Assembly: GCA_013316395.1 (NCBI GenBank)
Contig: WSMU01000009.1
Span: 1-25,774, forward strand
Reading direction: 5' to 3'
Source of the DNA: Alphaproteobacteria bacterium
Lineage (GTDB): Bacteria; Pseudomonadota; Alphaproteobacteria; Rs-D84
Length of the DNA stretch: 25,774 nt
In this document: piece by piece, positions 15,457 through 23,026 of the stretch
Numbering within the stretch: position 1 is the stretch's first letter
How the letters are laid out: each line of letters opens with the position of its first letter
Program-made: the position numbers and the translations under genes
Notes under the pieces: generated by a model
Databases searched by the model: none
Told to the model about the DNA's origin: nothing
Seen by the model: only the letters and a program-made list of their open reading frames with translations

Positions 15457-16515
15457 TCAGTTCAATCCAAATACCCTTGCCAGGTCATTCCACATGGTAA
15501 GTATAAACAGGCCAAATATCAAAACCCAACCGGCAACTATGGCATATTCCATACCACGACCTACCAGCTTGCGGCGTGTAATACCCTCTATTATCAATAT
15601 CAGCAGATAGCCACCATCCAGAACCGGCAGCGGCAGCAGGTTAATAACCCCCAGATTTACCGACAGCAACGCAATAATTGACAGCAGCGCAAAGAAACCC
15701 ATTGCCATGGCCTGGCCGGATACTTCGGCGATAGTAATAAAGGACCCCAGTTGTTTTGAAGAACGCTCGCCGGTTACAATCTGCTTCAGAACAACCAACA
15801 GTGTCTTAGACTGGTGATATGTTTCGCGCGCCCCGGAATATATTGCCCCGAAAAATCCTTTTTTGCGGAACTCGGTCTTGCTGCCGTCGGCAACAAGGCC
15901 CCAGCGCTCGGCCGGCGACAACTTTACCTGAACCAGTTTATCACCGCGAACCAACAATACATTTGCATCACGATTGGCGGCTATTTCCTTGGCTATTATC
16001 AGCTCGCCCCAGTTGGTAATTTTTTCTTCGTCGATGCGAATTACAACATCACCCGGCTTTACGCCCGCATTAAATGCAACCGATTCCTGAATAACCTGGC
16101 CTACAACGGGCAACTGAACATTTTTCGGCTGGAACATGAATAAGGCGGAATAAATTACCCACGCCAAAATAAAGTTCATCGTAACGCCGGCAGCAATTAT
16201 TATAAACTGCTTCCATGCGGGTGCCGACAGATAGTGCCCCTTTTTCTTGGCCGCGGGCAGTTCTTCATACTTTTTACGATTGAACATGTCTTCCTGGCCG
16301 TAAATGGATACATATCCACCCAGCGGCAGGCATGCCAGTCTCCATGTGGTTCCACGACGGTCATGCCATTTTAAAATAGCGGGCCCAAATCCGATTGAAA
16401 AAGTATCAACGCGAACACCGGCCCAGCGGGCGGCTAAAAAGTGCCCCAGTTCATGAACAAAAACCACGACGCCTAATACAATCAGTAATGCGACAATGGT
16501 TAATAAAGTATGCAT
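15457..16515 (-). CDS. rseP: RseP-type site-2 zinc metalloprotease
   Basis: This 352-residue M50 intramembrane protease cleaves transmembrane anti-sigma factors and remnant signal peptides. The zinc motif HELGH is at residues 21-25 in the first membrane helix, and the third ligand lies in LPVLDGG (Asp300) near the C-terminus. A PDZ domain occupies about residues 125-200 (GQVIQESVAFNAGVKPGDVV). There are four predicted membrane segments. The single PDZ domain and length fit the alphaproteobacterial form, shorter than the two-PDZ enzyme of E. coli (about 450 residues). AAGGG precedes the ATG. It lies between cdsA and bamA in the usual operon order. Confidence 0.95.
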   Translation of the reverse strand: MHTLLTIVALLIVLGVVVFVHELGHFLAARWAGVRVDTFSIGFGPAILKWHDRRGTTWRLACLPLGGYVSIYGQEDMFNRKKYEELPAAKKKGHYLSAPAWKQFIIIAAGVTMNFILAWVIYSALFMFQPKNVQLPVVGQVIQESVAFNAGVKPGDVVIRIDEEKITNWGELIIAKEIAANRDANVLLVRGDKLVQVKLSPAERWGLVADGSKTEFRKKGFFGAIYSGARETYHQSKTLLVVLKQIVTGERSSKQLGSFITIAEVSGQAMAMGFFALLSIIALLSVNLGVINLLPLPVLDGGYLLILIIEGITRRKLVGRGMEYAIVAGWVLIFGLFILTMWNDLARVFGLN

Positions 16516-16545
16516 ATCTTACCCTTCCCTTACCTTTGCGAAAAA

Positions 16546-17193
16546 TTATAGCATAACCAGCCAGATTATCGGCAAGACATAAATCCAGCCATCAAACCGG
16601 TCCAGCAGACCACCGTGCCCAGGTAATATATTGCCAAAGTCTTTTATACCCATGCGGCGCTTTATCCAACTGGCCGTCAGGTCGCCATACTGTGACAGCA
16701 GCGCAACACTGATACCAATCCACATTAGTTGGGGCATGAACGTATCAGTCCCCAGCAAACCATACATGACAGCCATTACCGTACCGCATATTACACCTGC
16801 AATTTGGCCGGCCCATGTCTTATTCTCTGACAGGCGCTGCCACATCTTGTCGCCGCCCAACAGGCGTCCGAAGAACCAGGCGCCGATATCGGCCGCCGAT
16901 ATAATAAGCAGCAGCAGCAGGATAATCCACGGACGGTTACCAATTGCATAAACAGACGCCAACATTAAAAGCAGCCATGCCAAAAACGCGGCGCATACAA
17001 TCAGATTATTTTTATCCCCCAGCTTTGCCCGATTGCGGGACATCATGGCAACCATTTCAATAATCATCGCCACAACAGCCGCCACCCCCAGCCAGCGCAC
17101 CGCCGGCAGGCCAAAATATTCACCCAGGGCCGCCGCCCCGGCAATCAGTGCCAAAACACACCCGACGATAACCCGTTGCATTGTATTAGACAT
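16546..17193 (-). CDS. cdsA: phosphatidate cytidylyltransferase
   Basis: CdsA makes CDP-diacylglycerol from phosphatidate and CTP, the precursor of all membrane phospholipids. The protein has 215 residues with about six hydrophobic membrane segments. The complete family signature is near residues 174-200: SWIKRRMGIKDFGNILPGHG followed by GLLDRFD, including the Mg-binding aspartates. It is shorter than the E. coli enzyme (about 285 residues), mainly at the N-terminus, as is common in alphaproteobacteria. It overlaps the uppS stop region by 8 bp, and the rseP gene follows after 30 bp. Confidence 0.96.
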   Translation of the reverse strand: MSNTMQRVIVGCVLALIAGAAALGEYFGLPAVRWLGVAAVVAMIIEMVAMMSRNRAKLGDKNNLIVCAAFLAWLLLMLASVYAIGNRPWIILLLLLIISAADIGAWFFGRLLGGDKMWQRLSENKTWAGQIAGVICGTVMAVMYGLLGTDTFMPQLMWIGISVALLSQYGDLTASWIKRRMGIKDFGNILPGHGGLLDRFDGWIYVLPIIWLVML

Positions 17194-17962
17194 ATTTTTT
17201 CACCTTTGTCTTGCCGGCATAGTTTGCCTTTTTGCCACCACCAAAGCGACGGTCGCGGCGTCCGTATTCATCCAGAGTATATTGCCACAGATTTTCGTCA
17301 CGAACCAGGTCCGGCCAATGCTGTGACATGAAAATCAGTTCGGCATACGCCAGTTTCCATAACAAAAAGTTAGAGATTCTGAATTCGTTACTGGTACGCA
17401 CCATTAAATCAATCGGCAGCAGGTCACCGGTATCAAGATATGTTTCGAACGTTTCACGGTCCACAGGTTTGCCGTCGGCAATGGCGGCATTGACCGCATC
17501 GATAATTTCCGCCTGGCCACCATAGTTCAGGGCAAATACAACCGTACCGCCGGTGTTTTCAGCCGACGTTTCCTCCAGCTGGTCGCATAGCTCGGCCAGC
17601 TTTTTAGGCAATCTGTCGCGGCTGCCGACAATGCGATAGCGCAAGTTCTTTTCCAGCGCGTGCTTCATGTTCTTTTTCAGTTCCGCATAAAACAAGTCCA
17701 TTAGGAAGTTTACTTCTTCGTCGGAGCGGTTCCAGTTTTCTGTGGAAAATATAAAGAACGTAACAGTTGATACCCCGCGCGCCATATACCAATCAACCAG
17801 ATTTTCAAAGTTTGAAATCCCGGCCTTGTGTCCCATCAGCGGCGGCAGGCCGCGCATCTCGGCCCAGCGGCGGTTTCCGTCACATATAAAAGCGATATGC
17901 GCCGGCACGCGCACAGGCGCGTCGGTTGCTTGCGATTGTTTCTTTTTAAATAGCTTAAACAT
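17186..17962 (-). CDS. uppS: isoprenyl transferase (undecaprenyl diphosphate synthase)
   Basis: This 258-residue cis-prenyltransferase makes undecaprenyl diphosphate, the lipid carrier for peptidoglycan and surface glycans, including those built by the glycosyltransferases of this window. The diagnostic substrate site HIAFICDGNRRWA contains catalytic Asp28 (the common form is MDGNGRWA). FFIFSTENWNRSDEEV lies near residue 80, and the RTSNEFRISNFLLW and Y-A-E-L motifs follow in order. I prefer the ATG at 17962 over the GTG directly upstream because GGGAA then has better spacing. It lies 23 bp after frr and overlaps cdsA by 8 bp. Confidence 0.96.
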   Translation of the reverse strand: MFKLFKKKQSQATDAPVRVPAHIAFICDGNRRWAEMRGLPPLMGHKAGISNFENLVDWYMARGVSTVTFFIFSTENWNRSDEEVNFLMDLFYAELKKNMKHALEKNLRYRIVGSRDRLPKKLAELCDQLEETSAENTGGTVVFALNYGGQAEIIDAVNAAIADGKPVDRETFETYLDTGDLLPIDLMVRTSNEFRISNFLLWKLAYAELIFMSQHWPDLVRDENLWQYTLDEYGRRDRRFGGGKKANYAGKTKVKKYV

Positions 17963-17985
17963 CACGTTTCCCGGCGTTAAATATG

Positions 17986-18546
17986 TTATACGGACAAAAT
18001 ATCTGCTTCTTTCTGCTTTGCCAGTGTGTCAACCTCTGTGCCACGACGCTCAAACACTTTCTGTAGGTCGTCTTCAAACTTACGCTGATCGTCTTCTGAA
18101 ATTTCCTTGTCTGTGACGGCACGCTTTATCTTGCCCATTGCATCCTGGCGGATATTACGCATGGAAATCTTTGCCTCTTCGGCGTATTTGCCAGAAACCT
18201 TAACCAGTTCCTTGCGGCGCTCTTCGGTAAGAGGCGGCAAATTCAGGCGAATTACGCCACCGGCTGTCATCGGGTTCAACCCCAACCCGGAATCACGTAT
18301 AGCCTTTTCCACAGCGGGCGCATTTGTTGCATCCCAAACAGTTACAGACAGTGTCTGGGTATCGGGCGCCGAAACGGTTGCAACCTGGTTCAGCGGCATT
18401 TCCGCGCCATAGACCGGCACCCGCACCCCGTCGAGCAAGTGCACAGACGCACGTCCCGTGCGCAGCCCTGCAAATTCATTCTTTAAAACTTCGATTGTTT
18501 GTGCTGTTTTCTGTTCTACTTCGGCCTTTAGGGCGGTATAATCCAT
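17986..18546 (-). CDS. frr: ribosome recycling factor
   Basis: Frr (186 residues) splits post-termination ribosomes together with EF-G. It has the typical length and motifs: KNEFAGLRTGRASVHLLDGV near residues 23-42, followed by VSAPDTQTLSVTVWD, and LNLPPLTEERRKELVK in the tRNA-mimicking helical domain. It is the first gene of the envelope operon, with AAGGAG seven bases before the ATG and a promoter at 18571-18600. Confidence 0.98.
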   Translation of the reverse strand: MDYTALKAEVEQKTAQTIEVLKNEFAGLRTGRASVHLLDGVRVPVYGAEMPLNQVATVSAPDTQTLSVTVWDATNAPAVEKAIRDSGLGLNPMTAGGVIRLNLPPLTEERRKELVKVSGKYAEEAKISMRNIRQDAMGKIKRAVTDKEISEDDQRKFEDDLQKVFERRGTEVDTLAKQKEADILSV

Positions 18547-18570
18547 GATAAAATCTCCTTATGTGTAAAA

Positions 18571-18600
18571 ATCGTAGCAAATTGATTTGACATTTGGCAA
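18571..18600 (-). promoter_or_regulatory. promoter of frr-uppS-cdsA-rseP-bamA operon
   Basis: On the minus strand TTGCCA (18595-18600), an 18-bp spacer and TACGAT (18571-18576). It overlaps the rightward tRNA promoter (18587-18615), so the two probably compete for polymerase. Confidence 0.65.
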
Positions 18601-18615
18601 GAAGAAATATAGAAT
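18587..18615 (+). promoter_or_regulatory. promoter of tRNA-Ala/tRNA-His operon
   Basis: A perfect TTGACA (18587-18592), a 17-bp spacer and TAGAAT (18610-18615), only 12 bp before the mature 5' end of tRNA-Ala, giving a very short leader. Confidence 0.8.
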
Positions 18616-18627
18616 AAGCTCTCGCAT

Positions 18628-18703
18628 GGGGTTGTAGCTCAGTTGGTAGAGCACTTGCATGGCATGCAAGGGGTCGTCGGTTCGAGTCCGATCAGCTCCA
18701 CCA
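18628..18703 (+). tRNA. tRNA-Ala (anticodon GGC)
   Basis: This is a full 76-nt cloverleaf with encoded CCA. The anticodon stem CTTGC/GCAAG encloses the loop ATGGCAT, giving anticodon GGC for GCC codons. The acceptor stem GGGGTTG/CAGCTCC contains the G3-U70 wobble pair that identifies alanine tRNAs. D-arm GCTCAGTTGGTAGAGC and T-loop TTCGAGT are standard. Confidence 0.97.
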
Positions 18704-18739
18704 ATATTTTAAATAGGACAGATGTCCTGTTTGGAGTAT

Positions 18740-18817
18740 GGCGGATGTAGCTCAGTTGGTTAGAGCACTGGTTTGTGGTACCAGTTGTCGCCGGTTCGAA
18801 TCCGGTCATCCGCCCCA
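18740..18817 (+). tRNA. tRNA-His (anticodon GTG)
   Basis: This is a 78-nt cloverleaf with encoded CCA. The anticodon stem CTGGT/ACCAG encloses TTGTGGT, giving anticodon GTG. The extra 5' G (G-1, position 18740) opposite discriminator C73 is encoded, the hallmark of histidine tRNA. A small hairpin (AGGAC/GTCCT, 18715-18728) sits in the spacer after tRNA-Ala and may help processing. Confidence 0.97.
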
Positions 18818-18820
18818 TTT

Positions 18821-18856
18821 TAAAATAAAGCCCACCCAACGGTGGGTTTTATTTTA
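18821..18856 (+). terminator. terminator of tRNA operon
   Basis: The stem core CCCACC/GGTGGG with a CAAC loop is extended by a G-T pair and a long A-T stem, leaving a T-rich 3' side (TTTTATTTTA). It lies directly after tRNA-His. Confidence 0.88.
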
Positions 18857-19002
18857 AAATCAGCATGCCCAGCGGTTCGAACCGGTCCGGTTCGTGTGCG
18901 AAGTTGGCGAAAACAAGCAATGCGCAGTTTGAGCCTTACGAGCCGAAAGGGACCCAGCGCCATAAGCGACGGGAATTTACAATCTGGTCATCCGACCCAT
19001 TA
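18857..19002 (+). other. tRNA debris: partial copy of tRNA-His 3' end plus T-arm fragment
   Basis: No credible gene is present. GGTTCGAACC at 18874-18883 is a perfect T-arm sequence without the rest of a tRNA. Positions 18981-19001 match the 3' end of tRNA-His (18799-18819) at 19 of 21 bases, and a terminator follows in both cases. This looks like a decayed duplication or an old integration scar. About 100 bp between the two fragments are unexplained. Confidence 0.55.
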
Positions 19003-19025
19003 AAAAAACCGCCCAAATGGCGGAT
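19003..19025 (-). terminator. terminator of PLD nuclease gene
   Basis: A CCGCC/GGCGG stem with a 5-nt loop is flanked by A and T runs. On the minus strand it follows the stop codon at 19030 within a few bases and ends in seven T residues. It could also act on the plus strand. Confidence 0.8.
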
Positions 19026-19029
19026 TTTT

Positions 19030-20022
19030 TTATCCCTGATAAAAGTCCCACAGATATTTAAACTGGTTTGTGAATTCTTTGCGCTGTTCCGGAAAGAACA
19101 TACAGTTTTCCGCATTAGATTGTGTCGCAGACGATGTCCAGTTATAGGAACCGGTTTCGATATCCTTTTTATCAAATATTGCAAACTTATGATGCATGAT
19201 TTTATGCTTTTTATTCAGTATAACCGGCACACCCGCATCCGCCAGACGCGAGATAAGCGAATGCCGGCCGGAGGCCTGGAGCCGGTCGCTGATTATGCGG
19301 ACACGCACACCGCGGCGATGCGCCGCCAGCAGGCTGTCTACTATCTTGTCATTGGTAATGGAATATACCGCAACATCAATCGCACGTGTGGCGTCATCAA
19401 TACTGGCGACAATGTTATCCTCGCACTCGGGGCCGGGCGTAAAATATATGCGCGCCCATGATTTTTCCGGTATTGTCGGCATGGGCAGTGCGGCGGTGTC
19501 TATTTCATAATCAGCCGTACGTTTTTCCGCCGTGCCCCACAGGCGCCGCCATAGCGATGTCTTTTCCGGCGTTGGGGCACTCATCCCCAGGACGGAATAT
19601 AACTCCTGCTCAGCGGGACTGTCTTGCTGGACAATTAGCAGTAAGATTTCATTTTTGCACTTTCCAATAACAAGAGCATCACCTGCCCTGCCGGCGCGCA
19701 TAACTTCGTTTTGATTATAGATTAGCTTTCCCTTGCCGCCGCCGCCATACGATGGTGGATAAAAATAGCGCCAACTGGCATCGCCTTCAACTTCTATGGT
19801 CTTAGCGCCTTGATATACATAATTAGTCTTAACATCTACACGTGATACACCAAATATATCAACCATTGCCTTGGATGCCTGGATATATCTATTTACATCC
19901 ATACTATCGCTTTTTGTAAATTTTTTTGCCATTACAGCAGAACATTCTTTCAGCTGGGCAACATCAAAGGCAAAGCCACTTATCGGAAGCAATAAGAACA
20001 AGCAAACTATCAAGCGTCTCAT
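19030..20022 (-). CDS. exported PLD-family (Nuc-like) nuclease with N-terminal DNA-recognition-like domain
   Basis: This is a 330-residue protein. Residues 1-19 (MRRLIVCLFLLLPISGFAF) form a signal peptide. Residues about 190-330 form a single PLD domain closest in pattern to the Nuc endonuclease: RIYFTPGPECEDNIVASIDD, then DVAVYSI, and one HKD motif HHKFAIFD (His277, Lys279, Asp284) followed by ETGSYNWT and NAEN. Single-HKD enzymes work as dimers. Residues about 60-147 form a separate domain with WRYFYPPSYGGGGKGKL and AGDALVIGKCKNEILLLIV, which resembles by eye the B3/EcoRII-N-like effector-binding domain of some restriction enzymes; this part is tentative. It lies 26 bp after an EcoRI-type methyltransferase gene. 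No good ribosome binding site is near the ATG. Confidence 0.8.
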   Translation of the reverse strand: MRRLIVCLFLLLPISGFAFDVAQLKECSAVMAKKFTKSDSMDVNRYIQASKAMVDIFGVSRVDVKTNYVYQGAKTIEVEGDASWRYFYPPSYGGGGKGKLIYNQNEVMRAGRAGDALVIGKCKNEILLLIVQQDSPAEQELYSVLGMSAPTPEKTSLWRRLWGTAEKRTADYEIDTAALPMPTIPEKSWARIYFTPGPECEDNIVASIDDATRAIDVAVYSITNDKIVDSLLAAHRRGVRVRIISDRLQASGRHSLISRLADAGVPVILNKKHKIMHHKFAIFDKKDIETGSYNWTSSATQSNAENCMFFPEQRKEFTNQFKYLWDFYQG

Positions 20023-20048
20023 ATTTTGATAATACAGTGTTTTTATTC

Positions 20049-20852
20049 CTATGGCAATAGATAGTTTTTAAATCTGCGTCTGATAAGTAGGCGAGTATAT
20101 AAAACATCACCATTTATATAGCATGGCTTGCCGTCATAGGTAAAATCCTTGGCCAGCCCCAGGATTTCAAATTTTTCTGGGTTATACCATTGCAAAAAAC
20201 TAATCGGAACACCTACTATGCCGGTATAATCAGGTGGCAGATGACTGGACTTATTTACATTTACTGCATCGGCATTGTCATAGGCAGGCATCTCAACCCG
20301 CTTTGTGAATGGTAATTCAGGCGGGATAATTCCATGCGCTATGTTTGTATACCATATCGCAGACACACCACGCATGCCATTATCAGTGATAAAGTTCATG
20401 CCACCAGTCCAGCGCCGTACACCAAACCAGATTTTGTTTTCTTTTATCTGTGTCAACAAGGGCCTGTATATCACCGAATTCATATTTCCGATAACTAAAA
20501 ACTTTTTGTTGTACTGAATCAACTGGTCTATAAATTCCCGGAATAAAGAAAACGGCGGATTAGTTACTACTATATCCGCCGCGTTGAGTCTTTCTAGTGA
20601 TGCCGGGCTGCGAAAGTCATCGCCGCCCAGGCCGCCGGAAAACCATACATCGCGGATTTTCCCCGCCGCTTTTAGTTCTGTAAAGTATTTCACAAACGCA
20701 CTGTCGGCGGTGTCGCAGTTGCAATAAATAATCTTATTAAAAAAATGCGACAGGTAATTGTCGCATTCTTTTTTCACATCATCGTATTGCGTATAAAACT
20801 CGTCATTTTTGGCCGCGCGTGCGCGGTGCAACTTGGCACTGGTTGTTGGCAT
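20049..20852 (-). CDS. EcoRI-type adenine-specific DNA methyltransferase
   Basis: This 267-residue protein has the features of the EcoRI modification-methylase family (adenine-N6): KNDEFYTQYDDVKKECDNYL near residues 15-34, IYCNCDTADSAFVKYF at 42-57, and the catalytic motif VVTNPPFSLFREF at 95-107 (N-P-P-F at 98-101). GNMN and W-F-G-V follow as in the family. The recognition sequence cannot be deduced, and GAATTC is only known for the founding member. GGGAGGG gives a strong ribosome binding site. Downstream on the same strand is a PLD-type nuclease gene, so the pair could be a restriction-modification-like unit. The leader carries two terminator-like hairpins after the predicted promoter. Confidence 0.85.
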   Translation of the reverse strand: MPTTSAKLHRARAAKNDEFYTQYDDVKKECDNYLSHFFNKIIYCNCDTADSAFVKYFTELKAAGKIRDVWFSGGLGGDDFRSPASLERLNAADIVVTNPPFSLFREFIDQLIQYNKKFLVIGNMNSVIYRPLLTQIKENKIWFGVRRWTGGMNFITDNGMRGVSAIWYTNIAHGIIPPELPFTKRVEMPAYDNADAVNVNKSSHLPPDYTGIVGVPISFLQWYNPEKFEILGLAKDFTYDGKPCYINGDVLYTRLLIRRRFKNYLLP

Positions 20853-20880
20853 AAATCCCTCCCGTCATGAATGAAAAAAA

Positions 20881-20901
20881 GCCCCGCGTCATTCGCGGGG
20901 C
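20881..20901 (-). terminator. terminator-like hairpin in methyltransferase leader (second)
   Basis: A perfect 8-bp stem GCCCCGCG/CGCGGGGC with a 5-nt loop is followed on the minus strand by seven T residues, ending about 20 bp before the ATG at 20852. Too little room remains for a promoter after it. Confidence 0.75.
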
Positions 20902-20910
20902 AAACAAAAA

Positions 20911-20930
20911 TGCGGCCCATAGTGGCCGCA
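20911..20930 (-). terminator. terminator-like hairpin in methyltransferase leader (first)
   Basis: A perfect 7-bp stem TGCGGCC/GGCCGCA with a 6-nt loop is followed by TTTTTG on the minus strand. It begins about 14 bp after the predicted -10 element. Confidence 0.65.
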
Positions 20931-20943
20931 GTGCATTTACTAT

Positions 20944-20972
20944 ATACTACCATAAATTACGAAAAAAATCAA
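20944..20972 (-). promoter_or_regulatory. promoter of methyltransferase-nuclease operon
   Basis: On the minus strand TTGATT (20967-20972), a 17-bp spacer and TAGTAT (20944-20949). The string TATTGATTTTTTT around the -35 is identical to that of the promoter at 9132-9160. It sits between the rne terminator and two further hairpins. Confidence 0.6.
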
Positions 20973-20981
20973 TAAGATAAA

Positions 20982-21006
20982 AAATCCCCGCGCAATGCGG
21001 GGATTT
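20982..21006 (-). terminator. terminator of rne
   Basis: A perfect 10-bp stem AAATCCCCGC/GCGGGGATTT with a 5-nt loop is followed by a T run on the minus strand, 20 bp after the rne stop codon. Confidence 0.85.
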
Positions 21007-21026
21007 ATATTGTCGTACGGCGCGTT

Positions 21027-22823
21027 TTAGCCAACCAGTTTCTGCCAGAAAGTTTGTTTCTTTTCCGGCTGCTTTTTGCGACGGCGACGCGGTGCATTCA
21101 TTGTGGTCTTTTTTGCATCCGCATGCTGCGCATTCTTCTTTTTAGAATCGGTCGAAGGCGCATGCGCTTCCAGCAGGTCATCTGTTTTGTTCTGCTCTGG
21201 CGCGACACGCTGTATCGAATACTGGTCGATGTTCATCAGGCTGTCATCGCCAACAATTACGATTTCAGTGTCAAACTTTGCCTCCATCGCGGCCAGTTCA
21301 GCACGCTTGTGGTTAAGCAGGTATACCGCGACATCGGTCGGAACCGTCATAATAATTTTCTGGGCCGATTTCGCCAGCAGCTTTTCCTGAAGATGACGGA
21401 ACATTATAATCGCCGCGGTCTGGATACTGGGGACAACACCCGCACCCATACAATACGGACAGGCAACATACGATGATTCCATAAAGCTGCTGCGCAGACG
21501 CTGGCGAGAGAGCATCAAAACACCAAAGTTATTGATTTTCGCAACCTGGGTGCGCGCCCGGTCACGCTTCATAACTTCGCGCATTTTTAATTCCAGTTTG
21601 CGGTTGTTCTTTTCTTCTTCCATATCGATAAAGTCAATCGCAACAATACCGGCCAAGTCACGCAGGCGCAGTTGTAGCGCGATTTCCTCGGCCGCTTCAA
21701 GGTTGGTGTTAAGAGCCGTCTGCTCTATATCCTTTTCCTTTATCGCACGCGACGAGTTTACGTCGATTGTTACCATGGCCTCGGTCTGGTTAATTACCAG
21801 CGAACCGCCGGACGGCAACTGAACATACGGCCCGTGCAGGCCTTCCAACTGCTTTTCAACACCGGCCTTTACCATAAGCGGCACCGCCGCATCCTTGTAG
21901 TTCACCAACTGCTTTTTAGGTGCGCGACCGTACATCTGCTGAAAATACTGCTTCGCAGCGTCAAAGGCATCCTCGCCCTGAATTACAAGAACGTCGTCCT
22001 TGTCCGCCAGAAAGTCACGAACAATGCGGCGTAGCAAAGAATCCTCGGTATGAATTGTTACCGGTGCCACAGATTCCAATGTGGTCTTGCGGATTTCATT
22101 CCACAGATTTACCAGATAATCATAATCGGCGGCGATGTCCGCGGCCTCGGCACCAAATGCCGCCGTACGCAGAACAACCGTCATTCCCTTCGGAATCTTT
22201 AGCCCATGCAGAATTTCGCGCAGGCGGGCACGCTCTGCCTTGTCTGAAATCTTTTTCGAAATGCCATAGCTGTTACGCTTGCGAGAGTTTGGCATCAAAA
22301 CCGCAAAACGACCCGCCAGCGACAGGTATGTCGTCATCGACGCGCCTTTTTGGCCGCGTTCTTCTTTTACCCCCTGGACCAGCAGAATCTGCTTTGGCTT
22401 TATAACATCCTGAATTTTGAATTCACGTGCGCGTTTAACAAATTCCTTGTTGTCTTCGCCCGCACTGTGGTCGTCGTATTCGGCAACCTCGTCCCCTTCG
22501 TCATCGGGGTCATCGTCGTCATCAACAATATTGGCATGCGCCAGCTCCAGCAGCTTCTTTTTCTGTTCTGCTGTAACTTGGTAATAATCCGGATGAATTT
22601 CCGAAAATGGCAAAAAGCCGTTCTTGCCAGAACCGTAATCCACAAATGCCGCCTGCAAGGAGGGTTCAACACGGATTACCTTAGCCAGATAAATGTTCCC
22701 TTTTATCTGGGGCTTGGTCGTTGTTTCAACGTCAAAATCAGAAACGCGATTCGTTGCAGTATCTACCACAACGACCCGGGTTTCCTCCGGGTGGACTGCG
22801 TCCACATATATTTTCTTTGACAT
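21027..22823 (-). CDS. rne: ribonuclease E/G family endoribonuclease
   Basis: This 598-residue enzyme cleaves single-stranded A/U-rich RNA in mRNA decay and rRNA/tRNA processing. The ATG at 22823 is chosen over an upstream in-frame start because AAGGAT precedes it and the family begins at MSKKIYVDAV. The S1 domain (about 36-170) is interrupted by an acidic insertion at 101-125 (DDDDDPDDEGDEV), as in alphaproteobacterial RNase E. Catalytic aspartates are in TIDVNSS (Asp354) and AIDFIDM (Asp397), and the zinc-link motif is CPYCMGAG (Cys455, Cys458). After the catalytic domain only a short basic tail follows (RRRRKKQPEKK, then FWQKLVG), so the long scaffold arm of E. coli RNase E is missing. A leader of roughly 165 nt precedes it. 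Confidence 0.93.
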   Translation of the reverse strand: MSKKIYVDAVHPEETRVVVVDTATNRVSDFDVETTTKPQIKGNIYLAKVIRVEPSLQAAFVDYGSGKNGFLPFSEIHPDYYQVTAEQKKKLLELAHANIVDDDDDPDDEGDEVAEYDDHSAGEDNKEFVKRAREFKIQDVIKPKQILLVQGVKEERGQKGASMTTYLSLAGRFAVLMPNSRKRNSYGISKKISDKAERARLREILHGLKIPKGMTVVLRTAAFGAEAADIAADYDYLVNLWNEIRKTTLESVAPVTIHTEDSLLRRIVRDFLADKDDVLVIQGEDAFDAAKQYFQQMYGRAPKKQLVNYKDAAVPLMVKAGVEKQLEGLHGPYVQLPSGGSLVINQTEAMVTIDVNSSRAIKEKDIEQTALNTNLEAAEEIALQLRLRDLAGIVAIDFIDMEEEKNNRKLELKMREVMKRDRARTQVAKINNFGVLMLSRQRLRSSFMESSYVACPYCMGAGVVPSIQTAAIIMFRHLQEKLLAKSAQKIIMTVPTDVAVYLLNHKRAELAAMEAKFDTEIVIVGDDSLMNIDQYSIQRVAPEQNKTDDLLEAHAPSTDSKKKNAQHADAKKTTMNAPRRRRKKQPEKKQTFWQKLVG

Positions 22824-22996
22824 ATAATAATCCTTTGGTTTCAGGCACGTACGATATGGAAATAATCCGTTCCCGTGGGGCGGTCCAGCCCATGCCAAGG
22901 AATGGCGCAACAATACCCAACAGCGCATTGCGAATTAAGGAAAATATTGACAGTATAAACAGCAAATTATTTACCCCATGTCATACGAGCATATAT

Positions 22997-23026
22997 AACA
23001 TAGCACGCACGAACATGTCATGGCAA
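22997..23026 (-). promoter_or_regulatory. possible rne promoter
   Basis: On the minus strand TTGCCA (23021-23026), an 18-bp spacer and TATGTT (22997-23002). If correct, the rne mRNA has an untranslated leader of about 165 nt. The direct repeat CATGTCAT at 22977-22984 and 23015-23022 brackets this promoter. Confidence 0.4.

Noticed and set aside
18639..18839. A 66-codon reading frame on the minus strand containing MTGFEPATTG
   Set aside because: It is the antisense of the two tRNA genes and their terminator. Such frames are a known source of false protein annotations.
18865..19461. A 198-codon plus-strand frame starting in the tRNA debris
   Set aside because: Most of it is antisense to the PLD nuclease gene, it has no ribosome binding site, and its first part runs through the tRNA fragments and a terminator.
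22738..22965. A hydrophobic 75-codon frame in and beyond the rne leader
   Set aside because: It starts with TTG, lacks a ribosome binding site and overlaps the rne start in another frame. It is noted only as part of the leader question.
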